A DNA stretch of 34,276 bases from positions 1 to 34,276 of the forward strand of contig JAEVZS010000025.1 in NCBI GenBank assembly GCA_023392125.1, written 5' to 3'. Positions within the stretch are counted from its first letter, which is position 1, and each line of letters starts with the position of its first letter. This DNA is from Bacteroidota bacterium. Lineage in GTDB: Bacteria; Bacteroidota; Bacteroidia; Cytophagales; Cytophagaceae. The position numbers and the translations under genes are program-made. The notes below the pieces were generated by a model. The model was not told where the DNA came from, did not search any database, and saw only the letters and a program-made list of their open reading frames with translations. This document shows, in pieces, positions 15,995 through 24,526 of the stretch.

Positions 15995-17344
15995 TTATAG
16001 TTTCTGAGGTTTTCTCCTGCCTTCGATCAAAAGGTATTTTTTATGATTCCGCTCAAGCGTTATTTTGACCGAATCATTTTTCTCATTCAGCCCTTCGAGT
16101 ATGATGGTATTCAAATCCGGACGGGTGTAGCGCAGGACCAGCTTTTCATCCGCATGATGTTTGTTTTTATTGTTCAGAAACAGCGTATTGGTTTTCCGGT
16201 CAACTTTGTAGCTGTAGTAATGCCGGCCAGATGTCCCTGCCAGTTCATAGCTTTTTTCATCATCGCTGTACCCTACCTGTTCATAATCGGTTGAATCCAG
16301 CCGGACAGGGCGCTTGCTCCGCACACTGATTGTCGCCCACGGTTCAAATACTACATCCTTCCATCGTACCGAATCTGTATAGGAAAAAGCCAGTGTATCA
16401 TTGTTGAGGATAAATTCCTGCACATTGTACAAGCCTGCTGCATCTGCCAGTCCGGGCGTGGTCGGTATATTGTGCGGATTGTTTTGCTGACCGCTGTACG
16501 CACGAAAACCAAAGATGACGACAAATACCAGTATAAATCCACCTTTCAGGGCAAACCGGTTATTTTTCAACCAGTTCAGGGAAAAGTCGGGTTTGAAGCG
16601 GCCGGGTTCTGCCGATTTTTCCAGAGAAAGCAAACGAACCAACCTTTTGAAGTCGAAAGCAAAAAGGAATAAAGCGATCACTACCAGATACAGGCTGTAA
16701 ATACTTTCTCCGCCTTCATAAGCCAGATTGGAAAGAAATACATTGCCTGTAAAGCAAAGAATAATAAAAGCTCCGACAGAAGCCGTCTGCCGGTATAGCA
16801 GCAGCACTCCGGCAGTGACTTCCACTACTCCCAGAAAAACCTCATAGATCGGAGCAGCGCCCAGACTTAAAGAGAATATTTTCCAGGCAGTAAAGTCACC
16901 ATAACTGGTATTCAGACTACTCAATGAAGGATAAGGCGCCTGCAACAAAAATACTTTCAGAAAACCATAGGTAATGACTCCCAGCGCCAGCCGATAACGC
17001 AGAATTACCCGCAACCAGTAATACAGGTTGTCATAATCAGGATGTGCCTTCAGATTTTTCTCGTATTTGCCCCAGGCAGCCGCCCCTACAGCCGCAATAA
17101 ATGCGACAATTACCCAGTTAGCATAGGTATCGCCGCCGGAAAAGAACCTTGGATAATATCTGGACAGGTTAAAAAGATCCCCATAATACAGATTGCTCCA
17201 GTCAATAGCCAATAGCTGCGCGTAGTATTTCCAGTCCAGCGGCACTACCTGGATAAAGAAATACAGAAAGAAAAAACGCAGCAATACTTTCTCATAACTT
17301 TTCCATTCAGAGGAAAACAAATCATGATTCTCAAAAAATGACAT
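15995..17344 (-). CDS. DoxX-like membrane protein C, shorter paralog next to SusD
   Basis: 449 aa, the most diverged and shortest of the three paralogs. The membrane part spans about 20-280: IDWSNLYYGDLFNLSRYYP (47-65), YYWLRVILRYRLALG (108-122), PYPSL (137-141), YGD (148-150) and EVTAGVLLLYRQT (175-187). The soluble tail is about 300-449, with GLYNVQEFILNND, RWKDVVFEPW (327-336) and the terminal LRYTRPDLNTIILEG / NDSVKITLER. It lacks the N-terminal tail and the WIP-containing insertion of proteins A and B, and so resembles the ordinary Bacteroidota DoxX-plus-tail architecture. It starts 45 nt after SusD and is the first of the three to be translated. Paralogy is clear from the shared motifs; the role is unknown. 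Confidence 0.82.
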   Translation of the reverse strand: MSFFENHDLFSSEWKSYEKVLLRFFFLYFFIQVVPLDWKYYAQLLAIDWSNLYYGDLFNLSRYYPRFFSGGDTYANWVIVAFIAAVGAAAWGKYEKNLKAHPDYDNLYYWLRVILRYRLALGVITYGFLKVFLLQAPYPSLSSLNTSYGDFTAWKIFSLSLGAAPIYEVFLGVVEVTAGVLLLYRQTASVGAFIILCFTGNVFLSNLAYEGGESIYSLYLVVIALFLFAFDFKRLVRLLSLEKSAEPGRFKPDFSLNWLKNNRFALKGGFILVFVVIFGFRAYSGQQNNPHNIPTTPGLADAAGLYNVQEFILNNDTLAFSYTDSVRWKDVVFEPWATISVRSKRPVRLDSTDYEQVGYSDDEKSYELAGTSGRHYYSYKVDRKTNTLFLNNKNKHHADEKLVLRYTRPDLNTIILEGLNEKNDSVKITLERNHKKYLLIEGRRKPQKL

Positions 17345-17389
17345 AATGGTAATGTTTATTTAAGTGATATTTTCGCATACTTATTCTTT

Positions 17390-18736
17390 TTAGTAACCCG
17401 GGTTCTGCACCAGCGCCGGATCTATAATAATCTGACTGACAGGCACAGGAAGCACCCATCTGTTTGGGTCGGTGAGTCCCAGCACTGCCCCCGACCTGTT
17501 GGTGCGCACGAGGTCAAACCAGCGATGAGGTTCAAAAGCGAATTCAAATCTTCTTTCTTCTTCAATAGCCAGTAGTATTTCCTCTTTGGTTGTTGCAGAA
17601 GTACCAGGCAATCCCGCTCTGGTGCGCACAGCGTTGAGGTCATCGATAGCGCCTCCGGGGTTTTCCGATTGCGCTCTGGCTTCCGCCCTGATCAGATACT
17701 GTTCGGCAATACGAAGGATATATGACGGGTCGACCGGTGGATTTCGGTAGTACAGGTTACCATACCATTGACCGTTGGATGCCTGTGCTACCAGCGTATT
17801 TCTGTTACCGGCGATGTCCGGATCAGTGACAAGACTGACAAAATGATCGGTAGGAAACCAGCTTCTGATTCCACCATTGGATGTGGGTTGCCAGGCGTTT
17901 CTGTGCGAGTTGGACTGCACTGCGCTGTAAGAAGTCTCCAATACAGACTCCTGCGAACCGACTATATTATTGGCAAACCATGAGCTATAAGGCGCTATCA
18001 GCGGATAGCTGGCGACATCGTTGATAAGATAGGTAGCATATGTCTCCGCCGGCCCCCACTCTTTACGATACAGATGATAACGTGCTCTCAATGCTCTGAC
18101 CGTCTTTCTAGTAGCCCGGATGCGATTCGTGTTATCTTCCAGCAGGTTTTCTGCCTGAATGAGATCTGCCAATACCTGCCCATAAGTAGCTTCCGGCGAG
18201 CTCCTTGAAATACCGGCTTTATCTTCCACCTTATTGGTAGGGGAAGTTACAACCTGCACTCCACCCCAGGTCCTCACCAGATCAAAATACGCCAGCGCCC
18301 GGATAAAATAAGCCTGTCCCGTAATATTGTCTTTCACTTCCTGCGTCAGCGCCGGATCTGATGTGATAGAAGGCACTTTTGCTATAATATGATTGGCCTG
18401 ATTAATGGTTCGGTAGATGGCTCTCCATACATTGGCGACCTCTTCATTATCAGCCCGTACATTATTTTGTATAAACTCCCTGTTTACTGTCCGGGAATCG
18501 CCCCAGCCAAGGTCTCCCCCCTGCAGATAGATCGCAAATTGAAATGTACGACCATAATAGTGATCCGCAGCCAGTGCCCGGTAGGCTCCGTTTAAGGCAG
18601 TCTCTGCCGATTTTCTGTCGCTGATAGTGACTTCATCAGAGGCAAGGTCCTTAGGCTCCACATCCAGAAATTTTTTGCAGGACAACAGGGAAAAAACGGC
18701 AATCAACCCCACTGAAAACATATATATAGATTTCAT
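17390..18736 (-). CDS. SusD/RagB-family outer-membrane lipoprotein
   Basis: 448 aa, slightly short for SusD. A lipoprotein signal is present, with lipobox LLSC and Cys20 as the modified residue, followed by KKFLDVEPKD, the classic SusD start. TPR-type helices follow (SAETALNGAYRAL, AYFIRALAYFDLVRTWGG) and the C-terminal signature is ILRIAEQYLIRAEARAQ, then AIDDLNAVRTRAGLP, EERRFEFAFEPHRWFDLVRT and LPVPVSQI. SusD is the surface lid that captures substrate for its SusC channel. It starts 18 nt after SusC. No glycoside hydrolase, sulfatase or peptidase gene accompanies the pair, so the substrate is probably not a polysaccharide that needs surface digestion; that is inference. Confidence 0.95.
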   Translation of the reverse strand: MKSIYMFSVGLIAVFSLLSCKKFLDVEPKDLASDEVTISDRKSAETALNGAYRALAADHYYGRTFQFAIYLQGGDLGWGDSRTVNREFIQNNVRADNEEVANVWRAIYRTINQANHIIAKVPSITSDPALTQEVKDNITGQAYFIRALAYFDLVRTWGGVQVVTSPTNKVEDKAGISRSSPEATYGQVLADLIQAENLLEDNTNRIRATRKTVRALRARYHLYRKEWGPAETYATYLINDVASYPLIAPYSSWFANNIVGSQESVLETSYSAVQSNSHRNAWQPTSNGGIRSWFPTDHFVSLVTDPDIAGNRNTLVAQASNGQWYGNLYYRNPPVDPSYILRIAEQYLIRAEARAQSENPGGAIDDLNAVRTRAGLPGTSATTKEEILLAIEEERRFEFAFEPHRWFDLVRTNRSGAVLGLTDPNRWVLPVPVSQIIIDPALVQNPGY

Positions 18737-18754
18737 ATCTGTCTGATTTTTTTT

Positions 18755-21700
18755 TTAAAGTGTAACATTTAATCCGAATTGTAAGGACACCGGCTGTGGT
18801 GGTGTACCCACATCAATGCCCCTTGCATTTTGTTCGGAAGTATGAACCGACTCAGGATCTGGTCCCATATACTTTGTAAGAAGCCAAAGATTTGTTCCCA
18901 ATACATATACCCGCAGTCCTTCCAGCTTTAACCGGGAGGCAACATGCTCAGGAAACGTATAGCCAAGATTCACAGACTTTAAGCGTAGAAAAGACGCGTC
19001 TTCCAGAAAACGGCTGCTCTGCTCTATTCCATAGTTGTTTCCTACACTGGTTACCCGTGGTACATCCGTAACATCACCGGGTTGCTGCCATCTGTTCAGG
19101 TTGTAGGCAAAAATCGCCCGGTTACCATCTTTGGTGCCACCGCCTTCGTTAAGTATTCTGTCAAAGCTGACCACCTTGTTACCATACTGGTAAGAGAAAA
19201 ATATATTCAGATCAAAGTTTCTGTACCTGAAGTTATTGGTAATACCACCGAAAAAGTCAGGATTAGCCGAGCCCATTATCTGACGGTCTGCTACAGTAAT
19301 CTGACCGTCTCCGTTTACATCTTCAAATACCGCTTCTCCGGTCTGAGGATCCACATACAATTGCTTATACAGCCAGAAGGAATACATCTCATAGCCTTCT
19401 TCATTCCGGATCATATCACGGGATCCGTATATAAAGGGAGTAGCAAGCTTTTCGATTTTGTTGATATTGCGGGCTATGTTAAAGTCGGTTCTCCACTGAA
19501 ATCTTTTTGATTTTATATTGATTGTGCTCAGCGCAAACTCAATTCCCTTGTTGCTAAGCTCTCCCTGGTTGGCCAGATAGGTACTGTAGCCGGTGACTGC
19601 CGGAACCTGCAAAGGCACCAGCAGATCCGTCGTATATTTGTAATAAACATCCGTCGCTACCTGAATACGTCCTTTGTAGAAACCAATGTCCAGACCGGCA
19701 TCAAACTGTTTGGTTTTTTCCCACCTCAGGTCCGGGTTGGCCAGTTGCTGCGGAGCAGTACCGGCCTGATCAGAGCTTCCCGGGCTATTGGGATAGTTCA
19801 CTCCGCCAGCCCAAAGACCCCGTGCGGCAAAATCATTGATGCCATTCTGATTGCCCAGCACACCATAGCTCGTTCGCAGCTTCAGATCACTGATCAGTCG
19901 GGAAGCTGCCAGGAAATTTTCTTTCTTTACCCTCCATGCCGCCCCGATTGAAGGGAAAAGCCCCCAGCGGTTGTTTGCTCCAAACTTGGATGAGCCGTCT
20001 GTACGGAGAGTACCTTCGATAAAGTACTTTCCGGCATAGTTATAATCCAGCCGGGAAAAATAAGAAGCCAGATTAGCCTTTGTCCATCCCTGATCGGCAG
20101 TTCTCACACCTGCTGCTCCGATCTGAGTATAGGAGCTATTAGGGAAACCTGTACCCTGGGCAGATGTATACTTCAGTTCATTGCTCTGAACAGTATTACC
20201 AACCAATGCGCCAAAGGTATGATCCAGTCCGAAAGTCCGCTTATAAAACAGCGTCTGCTCATTGATCCAGGCACTGTTCTGTGTAATGGCTGAAAACGCG
20301 TAACCGTTGGATGAAGCTCCTTTTAAGGTTCGGGCAGTATTATACTCATACTCATCATAGTTGTTGTAATCCAGACTCCAGGAAGTCCTGAATTTCAGAT
20401 GCGGGGTTACGTCATATTGCGAGTATATATTGCCGATGTAACGAAGGCTTCGGGTCTGAATGTCAACATCGTTGAGCAATATCTCCAGGTTGTCAAAAGG
20501 AGCTTGTCGGGAAGGGGTTCCATCCGGATTGTTTTTGGGCTGATACGTTGGCGTATGCAGCGCCGACTGAAAAATTCCGGTTCCGGTACCCGTACCTGCC
20601 CGAACCTGATTACGAAAAGCATACGATAGGATATTGGTCGTTCCGACCGTCAGTTTTTTATTGAGCTTTTGCTCAAAATTCAACTTAAAGCTTGCCCGTT
20701 CGAAATGAGCCGGACGAATAACTGCCTCCTGCCTGGTGTAGCTCCCTCCCAGGTAGTAACGGCTGTCTTTATCTCCTCCCTGCACGCCGAGATCATACGA
20801 CTGCAATCTGGCCACCCTGAACAAGTCGTTGAGACGGTCATACGTCGCCTGATCTTCCGGATTGCCGCGCCCCGGCACGCCATTGATGACTTCATCAACC
20901 GGCCTGAACGGTCTGTTTTCCCAGGTTTGATTTAACGCCGGGTTATCAATACCGGAATTGACCCAGGCTTCATTGGCCAATTCGGCATGTTCCTGTCCTG
21001 TTGTCAGCTTCCACAATCTGTTTTGGTCTGCCCAGGCAAGTCCCTGAAGCGTATTGAAAGTAACCCGTGGCTTTTGCTCATACTTTCCCCTTTTGGTTGT
21101 AACAATAATTACACCGTTGGCGCCTCTTGATCCATATATTGCAGTAGAACTGGCATCTTTCAGCACTTCGATGCTTTCGATATCGGCCGGATTTATATCT
21201 GCCAGCGGAGAGGTCGCTTTTCCTCCGAGGTCGACCCTCGACAAACTCTGGTTATTGACAAATACTCCATCGATAATATACAAAGGATCCGCGCTCGCGT
21301 TGATGGAGCCTGCTCCCCGCACACGTACTACCACCGCATCACCGGGAATACCATTCTGGGAATTGACCTGTACCCCGGGCGCTCTTCCCTGAATCTGGGC
21401 ATCAAAACTGGCTACAGGGATATCGGTGGTCTCCTCAGGGTTGATTTGCGAAACTGCTCCGATCAGATCCTGCTGCTTACGGGTTCCGTATCCTACCACT
21501 ACGATCTTCTGATCCAGATCAACCGTGGGAGTAGGATAGGTAACGTCCAGAGGCTGCGTTGGCGGAGAAGCAAGTGTTATTCTGAGAGGCGGATAATCGC
21601 CATAGGACACCGAAAGCGTAAGTGGAAACGACTGGCTGGTTTCAATTCTATACCACCCAATATCATCAGCAGAAGCTCCCTTATCTGTACCTTCAATCAC

Positions 21701-22015
21701 AATAATAGCACCTGCAAGCACTTCTCCGGACACCGAATCCCGGACAAAACCCTCCAGCACAACTTCCCCGGTCTGACCTTCCGCTGTCGGAACCGACTCT
21801 TCTTCATTTTCCGGATTTTCCGGGGTAGTCTGTCCTGCAGCCGTCAGAGTAGCTGCCATATACAGCCCCAGGATGACGAACCGGACAGACAAAAAACGAT
21901 AATCCAGCCGGGATTTTGCAGGCGTCACAATCGTACTACCCAACACCCTGGCGCCGGAACTAATCCATATATTACGAAGGATATACAACCATCCCTCAAC
22001 GGCAATTTTTTTCAT
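18755..22015 (-). CDS. SusC/RagA-family TonB-dependent outer-membrane transporter
   Basis: 1086 aa. A long N-terminal leader ends in a hydrophobic stretch with probable cleavage near residue 61 (LTAAGQ). A carboxypeptidase-D-like regulatory domain (about 86-150, GFVRDSVSGEVLAGA) is followed by the SusC box VVVGYGTRKQ (172-181), the plug (about 185-300; IQGRAPGVQV, VRVRGAGSINASADPLYIIDG, IESIEVLKDASSTAIYGSRG) and a 22-strand barrel ending in an amphipathic strand (VSLQFGLNVTL). It imports substrate across the outer membrane using energy from TonB-ExbBD; such an operon lies at 31464-34275 in this window. It is the first gene of the cluster, behind a leader of about 240 nt. No FecR/sigma pair or hybrid two-component regulator is adjacent. 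Confidence 0.95.
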   Translation of the reverse strand: MKKIAVEGWLYILRNIWISSGARVLGSTIVTPAKSRLDYRFLSVRFVILGLYMAATLTAAGQTTPENPENEEESVPTAEGQTGEVVLEGFVRDSVSGEVLAGAIIVIEGTDKGASADDIGWYRIETSQSFPLTLSVSYGDYPPLRITLASPPTQPLDVTYPTPTVDLDQKIVVVGYGTRKQQDLIGAVSQINPEETTDIPVASFDAQIQGRAPGVQVNSQNGIPGDAVVVRVRGAGSINASADPLYIIDGVFVNNQSLSRVDLGGKATSPLADINPADIESIEVLKDASSTAIYGSRGANGVIIVTTKRGKYEQKPRVTFNTLQGLAWADQNRLWKLTTGQEHAELANEAWVNSGIDNPALNQTWENRPFRPVDEVINGVPGRGNPEDQATYDRLNDLFRVARLQSYDLGVQGGDKDSRYYLGGSYTRQEAVIRPAHFERASFKLNFEQKLNKKLTVGTTNILSYAFRNQVRAGTGTGTGIFQSALHTPTYQPKNNPDGTPSRQAPFDNLEILLNDVDIQTRSLRYIGNIYSQYDVTPHLKFRTSWSLDYNNYDEYEYNTARTLKGASSNGYAFSAITQNSAWINEQTLFYKRTFGLDHTFGALVGNTVQSNELKYTSAQGTGFPNSSYTQIGAAGVRTADQGWTKANLASYFSRLDYNYAGKYFIEGTLRTDGSSKFGANNRWGLFPSIGAAWRVKKENFLAASRLISDLKLRTSYGVLGNQNGINDFAARGLWAGGVNYPNSPGSSDQAGTAPQQLANPDLRWEKTKQFDAGLDIGFYKGRIQVATDVYYKYTTDLLVPLQVPAVTGYSTYLANQGELSNKGIEFALSTINIKSKRFQWRTDFNIARNINKIEKLATPFIYGSRDMIRNEEGYEMYSFWLYKQLYVDPQTGEAVFEDVNGDGQITVADRQIMGSANPDFFGGITNNFRYRNFDLNIFFSYQYGNKVVSFDRILNEGGGTKDGNRAIFAYNLNRWQQPGDVTDVPRVTSVGNNYGIEQSSRFLEDASFLRLKSVNLGYTFPEHVASRLKLEGLRVYVLGTNLWLLTKYMGPDPESVHTSEQNARGIDVGTPPQPVSLQFGLNVTL

Positions 22016-22369
22016 GGTTATTTTTAAGAATAAAAAACATTAACAATTGGACAATGACCGGAAATGCTTGCGCGCCCGGGCAACGGAGAGGATGGTAAAT
22101 ACAAATGATTCGTTTCAGAAATTCGGCTGCCAGAGATGTAGAGCGACCTGCCGGGTTCATTGCCTGCCGCGCCCGGACAACCGGATCCTATGACCTGTCT
22201 GTACGACTGGTCATACCTGGCAAAAAGTACAGCGGCAACATGCGCCGGTGCTGTCAGATAAAAAAATGATTTCCTGTAAATTGCTTTTTTTCACGGCTTT
22301 TGTAACAGTAATATTCATTTCATGGATAATTTAAGTTTAACAATTACAACTATATACGATTATATTTCG
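22016..22369 (-). other. Structured leader upstream of SusC
   Basis: No gene. On the minus strand this DNA holds a hairpin ACAGC..CGGC/GCCGCTGT (22254-22229), a 7-bp hairpin TATGACC/GGTCATA with 13-nt loop (22215-22189), a CCGGG/CCCGG pairing near 22150-22175 and two near-identical GC-rich boxes, GTTGTCCGGGCGCG (about 22182-22169) and GTTGCCCGGGCGCG (about 22084-22071). The stretch 22050-22260 is clearly more GC-rich than its flanks. I tested S-box, cobalamin and TPP riboswitch motifs by eye and found no convincing match. A promoter lies presumably between the tRNA and 22260, but no exact TAnnTTTG was found. Confidence 0.5.
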
Positions 22370-22441
22370 AGGTCTCCGGGTGGATTCGAACCACCGTGAA
22401 AGGTTTTGCAGACCCCTGCCTAGCCACTCGGCCACGGGACC
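22370..22441 (-). tRNA. tRNA-Cys (GCA), with one extra base in the 3' acceptor strand
   Basis: On the minus strand: 5' acceptor GGTCCCG, T8, D-arm GCC..GGC, anticodon stem GGGGT/ACCTT with loop CTGCAAA (anticodon GCA, cysteine), short variable loop TCAC, T-arm GGTGG-TTCGAAT-CCACC, discriminator T. No CCA is encoded, as usual for Bacteroidota. The 3' acceptor strand reads CGGAGACC instead of the seven-base CGGGACC-type complement: all seven pairs form only if the A at 22375 (T on the plus strand) is bulged out between pairs 4 and 5. All other features are canonical. It may be a functional tRNA with a bulge, a decayed copy, or the site of a sequencing error. Confidence 0.88.
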
Positions 22442-23091
22442 CTCGGTATTTTCAAAAATCAGTGTGAATCAACTAAGTCTTCCTCTCTTCAGAAGAGACA
22501 TCCTGACAGCATGAACCACCAATACAATCAGAACTGGCCCGCAGACCGGAAGACATTAGTTGACATCCTCTTGCACTTTTACGAAACAGCATTCGTCCGG
22601 CAATATTCTGGCGGAAGACTAAAACCGGACACAAATGCTGAGCTTCTGATATAATTTTAATTACTCTATAAATCCTATAGAGTAAAAGTAGATTGTTTTT
22701 TTATTATTACAAACTTTTAGTTAATTTTTTTCTGAAAGAACTTTCTAATCGATTTACAAGACGACCATCTTACCCCAGACAACTGTCTCCGGCCATGTAC
22801 TATCCTGTAGATTTATTTCCCACCTGGACAATGCCATAGTATCGAAATATTTCAAACATTTTCAGTACATTGCAAACAAAATCCAAACCATATGGGTACC
22901 ATCCGGCTCCCGGATCCTCTCTTGTTTTTCTTGTATTTTCCCTCTACTTTTGCGCTGGTTACCGGCTCACAGTACTGTTTATTTCTTGATTAAAATATTG
23001 AAGAGGCACAATACCTCTCAGGTACCTGCAAAGCTGTTTCCGATCAGGAATGGATATGATCGTATCATAAATACTATAAACTAAGACATCA
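22442..23091. other. Gene-free region between tRNA-Cys and lysA
   Basis: No credible ORF on either strand. The tRNA-proximal half is mixed; from about 22640 it becomes AT-rich and holds an 8-bp inverted repeat ACTCTATA-AATCC-TATAGAGT (from about 22662). The lysA promoter is at 22945-22952. The lysA leader (about 22958-23091) contains small hairpins GAGG/CCTC and TATGAT-CGT-ATCATA (23055-23069), but no lysine-riboswitch motifs that I can recognise. Confidence 0.5.
22945..22952 (+). promoter_or_regulatory. Bacteroidota -7 promoter element of lysA
   Basis: TACTTTTG matches TAnnTTTG exactly. TTG about 20 nt upstream (near 22922) can serve as the -33 element. The predicted leader before the lysA ATG is about 135 nt. 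Confidence 0.6.
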
Positions 23092-24390
23092 ATGGATTAC
23101 TTCAACTATGTTGATAATAAGCTTTATTGTGAAAATGTACCGGTAGAAGATATTGTGAAGCGTGCGGGTAGTCCATGCTATATATACAGTGTCAATACAG
23201 TGAGGGAGCATTACCAGAAGCTATATTCCGCTTTTTCAGCGTTGAATCCGCTCATCTGCTTTTCGATCAAAAACTGCAATAATACCGAGATCATTTCCGA
23301 GCTTGTACAGCTTGGCTCGGGTATCGATACGGTAAGTGGCGGAGAGATTTATCTGGCCCGCAAAGCAGGTACGCCTTCCGAAAAAATCGTATTCGCGGGT
23401 ATTGGTAAAACGGACGAAGAGATTTCCTACGCACTGGATCAGGAGATCGGTATCTTCAATGTGGAAAGCGAAGCCGAGTTTGAAAACATCTCACGACTGG
23501 CCGGACAAAAAGGCAAGCGTATTAAAGTCGCCCTTCGCGTAACTCCGGATGTGGTCGATGAAAAAACACACGACAAGACCAAAACCGGCTATAAAGGCAG
23601 CAAGTTTGGTGTAGATATAGATCGGGCTATCGAGTTTTTTGAAACCTACGGCAATGATCCTTATGTGAGCCTGTCGGGTATACATATTCATATCGGCTCT
23701 CCGATTTACAGTCCGCAGCCGTATGAAATCGCGATAAAAAAGATCCTGGCACTAATCACCGAGCTTGAGAAAAAAGGCCATACGATCGATATTTTTGATA
23801 TTGGTGGCGGATATTCCGCAGACTATGAAAAAGGCAAATCTTCTTCTTTCGAGGAGTTTGCTTCCGTTATTGTACCATTGCTCAAACCCCGTGCGGACAA
23901 AGGCATGCAGGTCATTATGGAGCCCGGCAGAACCATTACCGGCAACGCGGGTATCCTTGTCACCAGTGTGGTCTATATCAAAGACAACGGAGACAAGAAA
24001 TTTGCGATTGTGGACACAGGTATGCACCACCTGATCCGACCCGCGCTGTATGAAGCCAGTCACTTCATGTGGCCGGTAGACAGAAAGCACTATGTAAATG
24101 AAGGCAGAAACATCGGTCACTCAGCAGAGAATCTTGTAAAATACGATGTCGTAGGACCGATTTGCGAATCGAGCGACTACCTGGCCAGAGACCGTTACCT
24201 GCCACCGGCACAAAAAGGTGATCTGATCGCCATATTTACCGCAGGTGCTTACGGTATGGTCATGGCCAGCAACTACAACGCCACGCTCAAACCGGCCGAG
24301 GTAATGGTGGACAAAGACACGGCCTATGTAATCCGGGAAAGAGAAACACTGGATGATCTGACCAGACTCAATACGAAAAGAGCGCTGTAG
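23092..24390 (+). CDS. lysA: Diaminopimelate decarboxylase
   Basis: 432 aa PLP enzyme, alanine-racemase fold type III, catalysing the last step of lysine synthesis (meso-diaminopimelate to L-lysine plus CO2) in the cytoplasm. The cofactor lysine is in CFSIKN (Lys60). HIHIGS is at 198-203, the glycine-rich phosphate loop DIGGGYS is at 236-242 and EPGR is at 277-280. The active-site cysteine from the partner subunit is in GPICESSD (Cys358), and AGAYG (384-388) carries Tyr387. The C-terminal YNATLKPAEVMV is also typical. Some residues around the lysine (SIKNCNN rather than the more common AVKAN type) are variant, but this is common in Bacteroidota. It is monocistronic, with promoter upstream and terminator downstream. 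Confidence 0.93.
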   Translation: MDYFNYVDNKLYCENVPVEDIVKRAGSPCYIYSVNTVREHYQKLYSAFSALNPLICFSIKNCNNTEIISELVQLGSGIDTVSGGEIYLARKAGTPSEKIVFAGIGKTDEEISYALDQEIGIFNVESEAEFENISRLAGQKGKRIKVALRVTPDVVDEKTHDKTKTGYKGSKFGVDIDRAIEFFETYGNDPYVSLSGIHIHIGSPIYSPQPYEIAIKKILALITELEKKGHTIDIFDIGGGYSADYEKGKSSSFEEFASVIVPLLKPRADKGMQVIMEPGRTITGNAGILVTSVVYIKDNGDKKFAIVDTGMHHLIRPALYEASHFMWPVDRKHYVNEGRNIGHSAENLVKYDVVGPICESSDYLARDRYLPPAQKGDLIAIFTAGAYGMVMASNYNATLKPAEVMVDKDTAYVIRERETLDDLTRLNTKRAL

Positions 24391-24418
24391 ATCTGAGTGT
24401 CTCACTGAATTCATAATT

Positions 24419-24456
24419 AAAAGCCATTCTGATACGTATCGGGATGGCTTTTTTAA
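24419..24456 (+). terminator. Intrinsic terminator of lysA
   Basis: Arms AAAAGCCAT (24419-24427) and ATGGCTTTT (24444-24452) with an inner GATAC/GTATC extension, followed by T. It lies about 28 nt after the lysA stop. Confidence 0.85.
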
Positions 24457-24526
24457 TTCATTTTAACGTATTCTTTCTAACTTTAACACCAAACTGTAGC
24501 GACTAAACAATCCCATTTCCCGACAC

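Noticed and set aside
22050..22260. Cobalamin or SAM riboswitch before SusC
   Set aside because: Fragments such as TGCCAGG..GACC and AATGAACCCGGC looked suggestive, but the other obligatory motifs (GGTGnnAATCC-type or GGTGCTAA) are missing.
22958..23091. Lysine riboswitch before lysA
   Set aside because: The leader is too short and has none of the conserved lysine-aptamer motifs.
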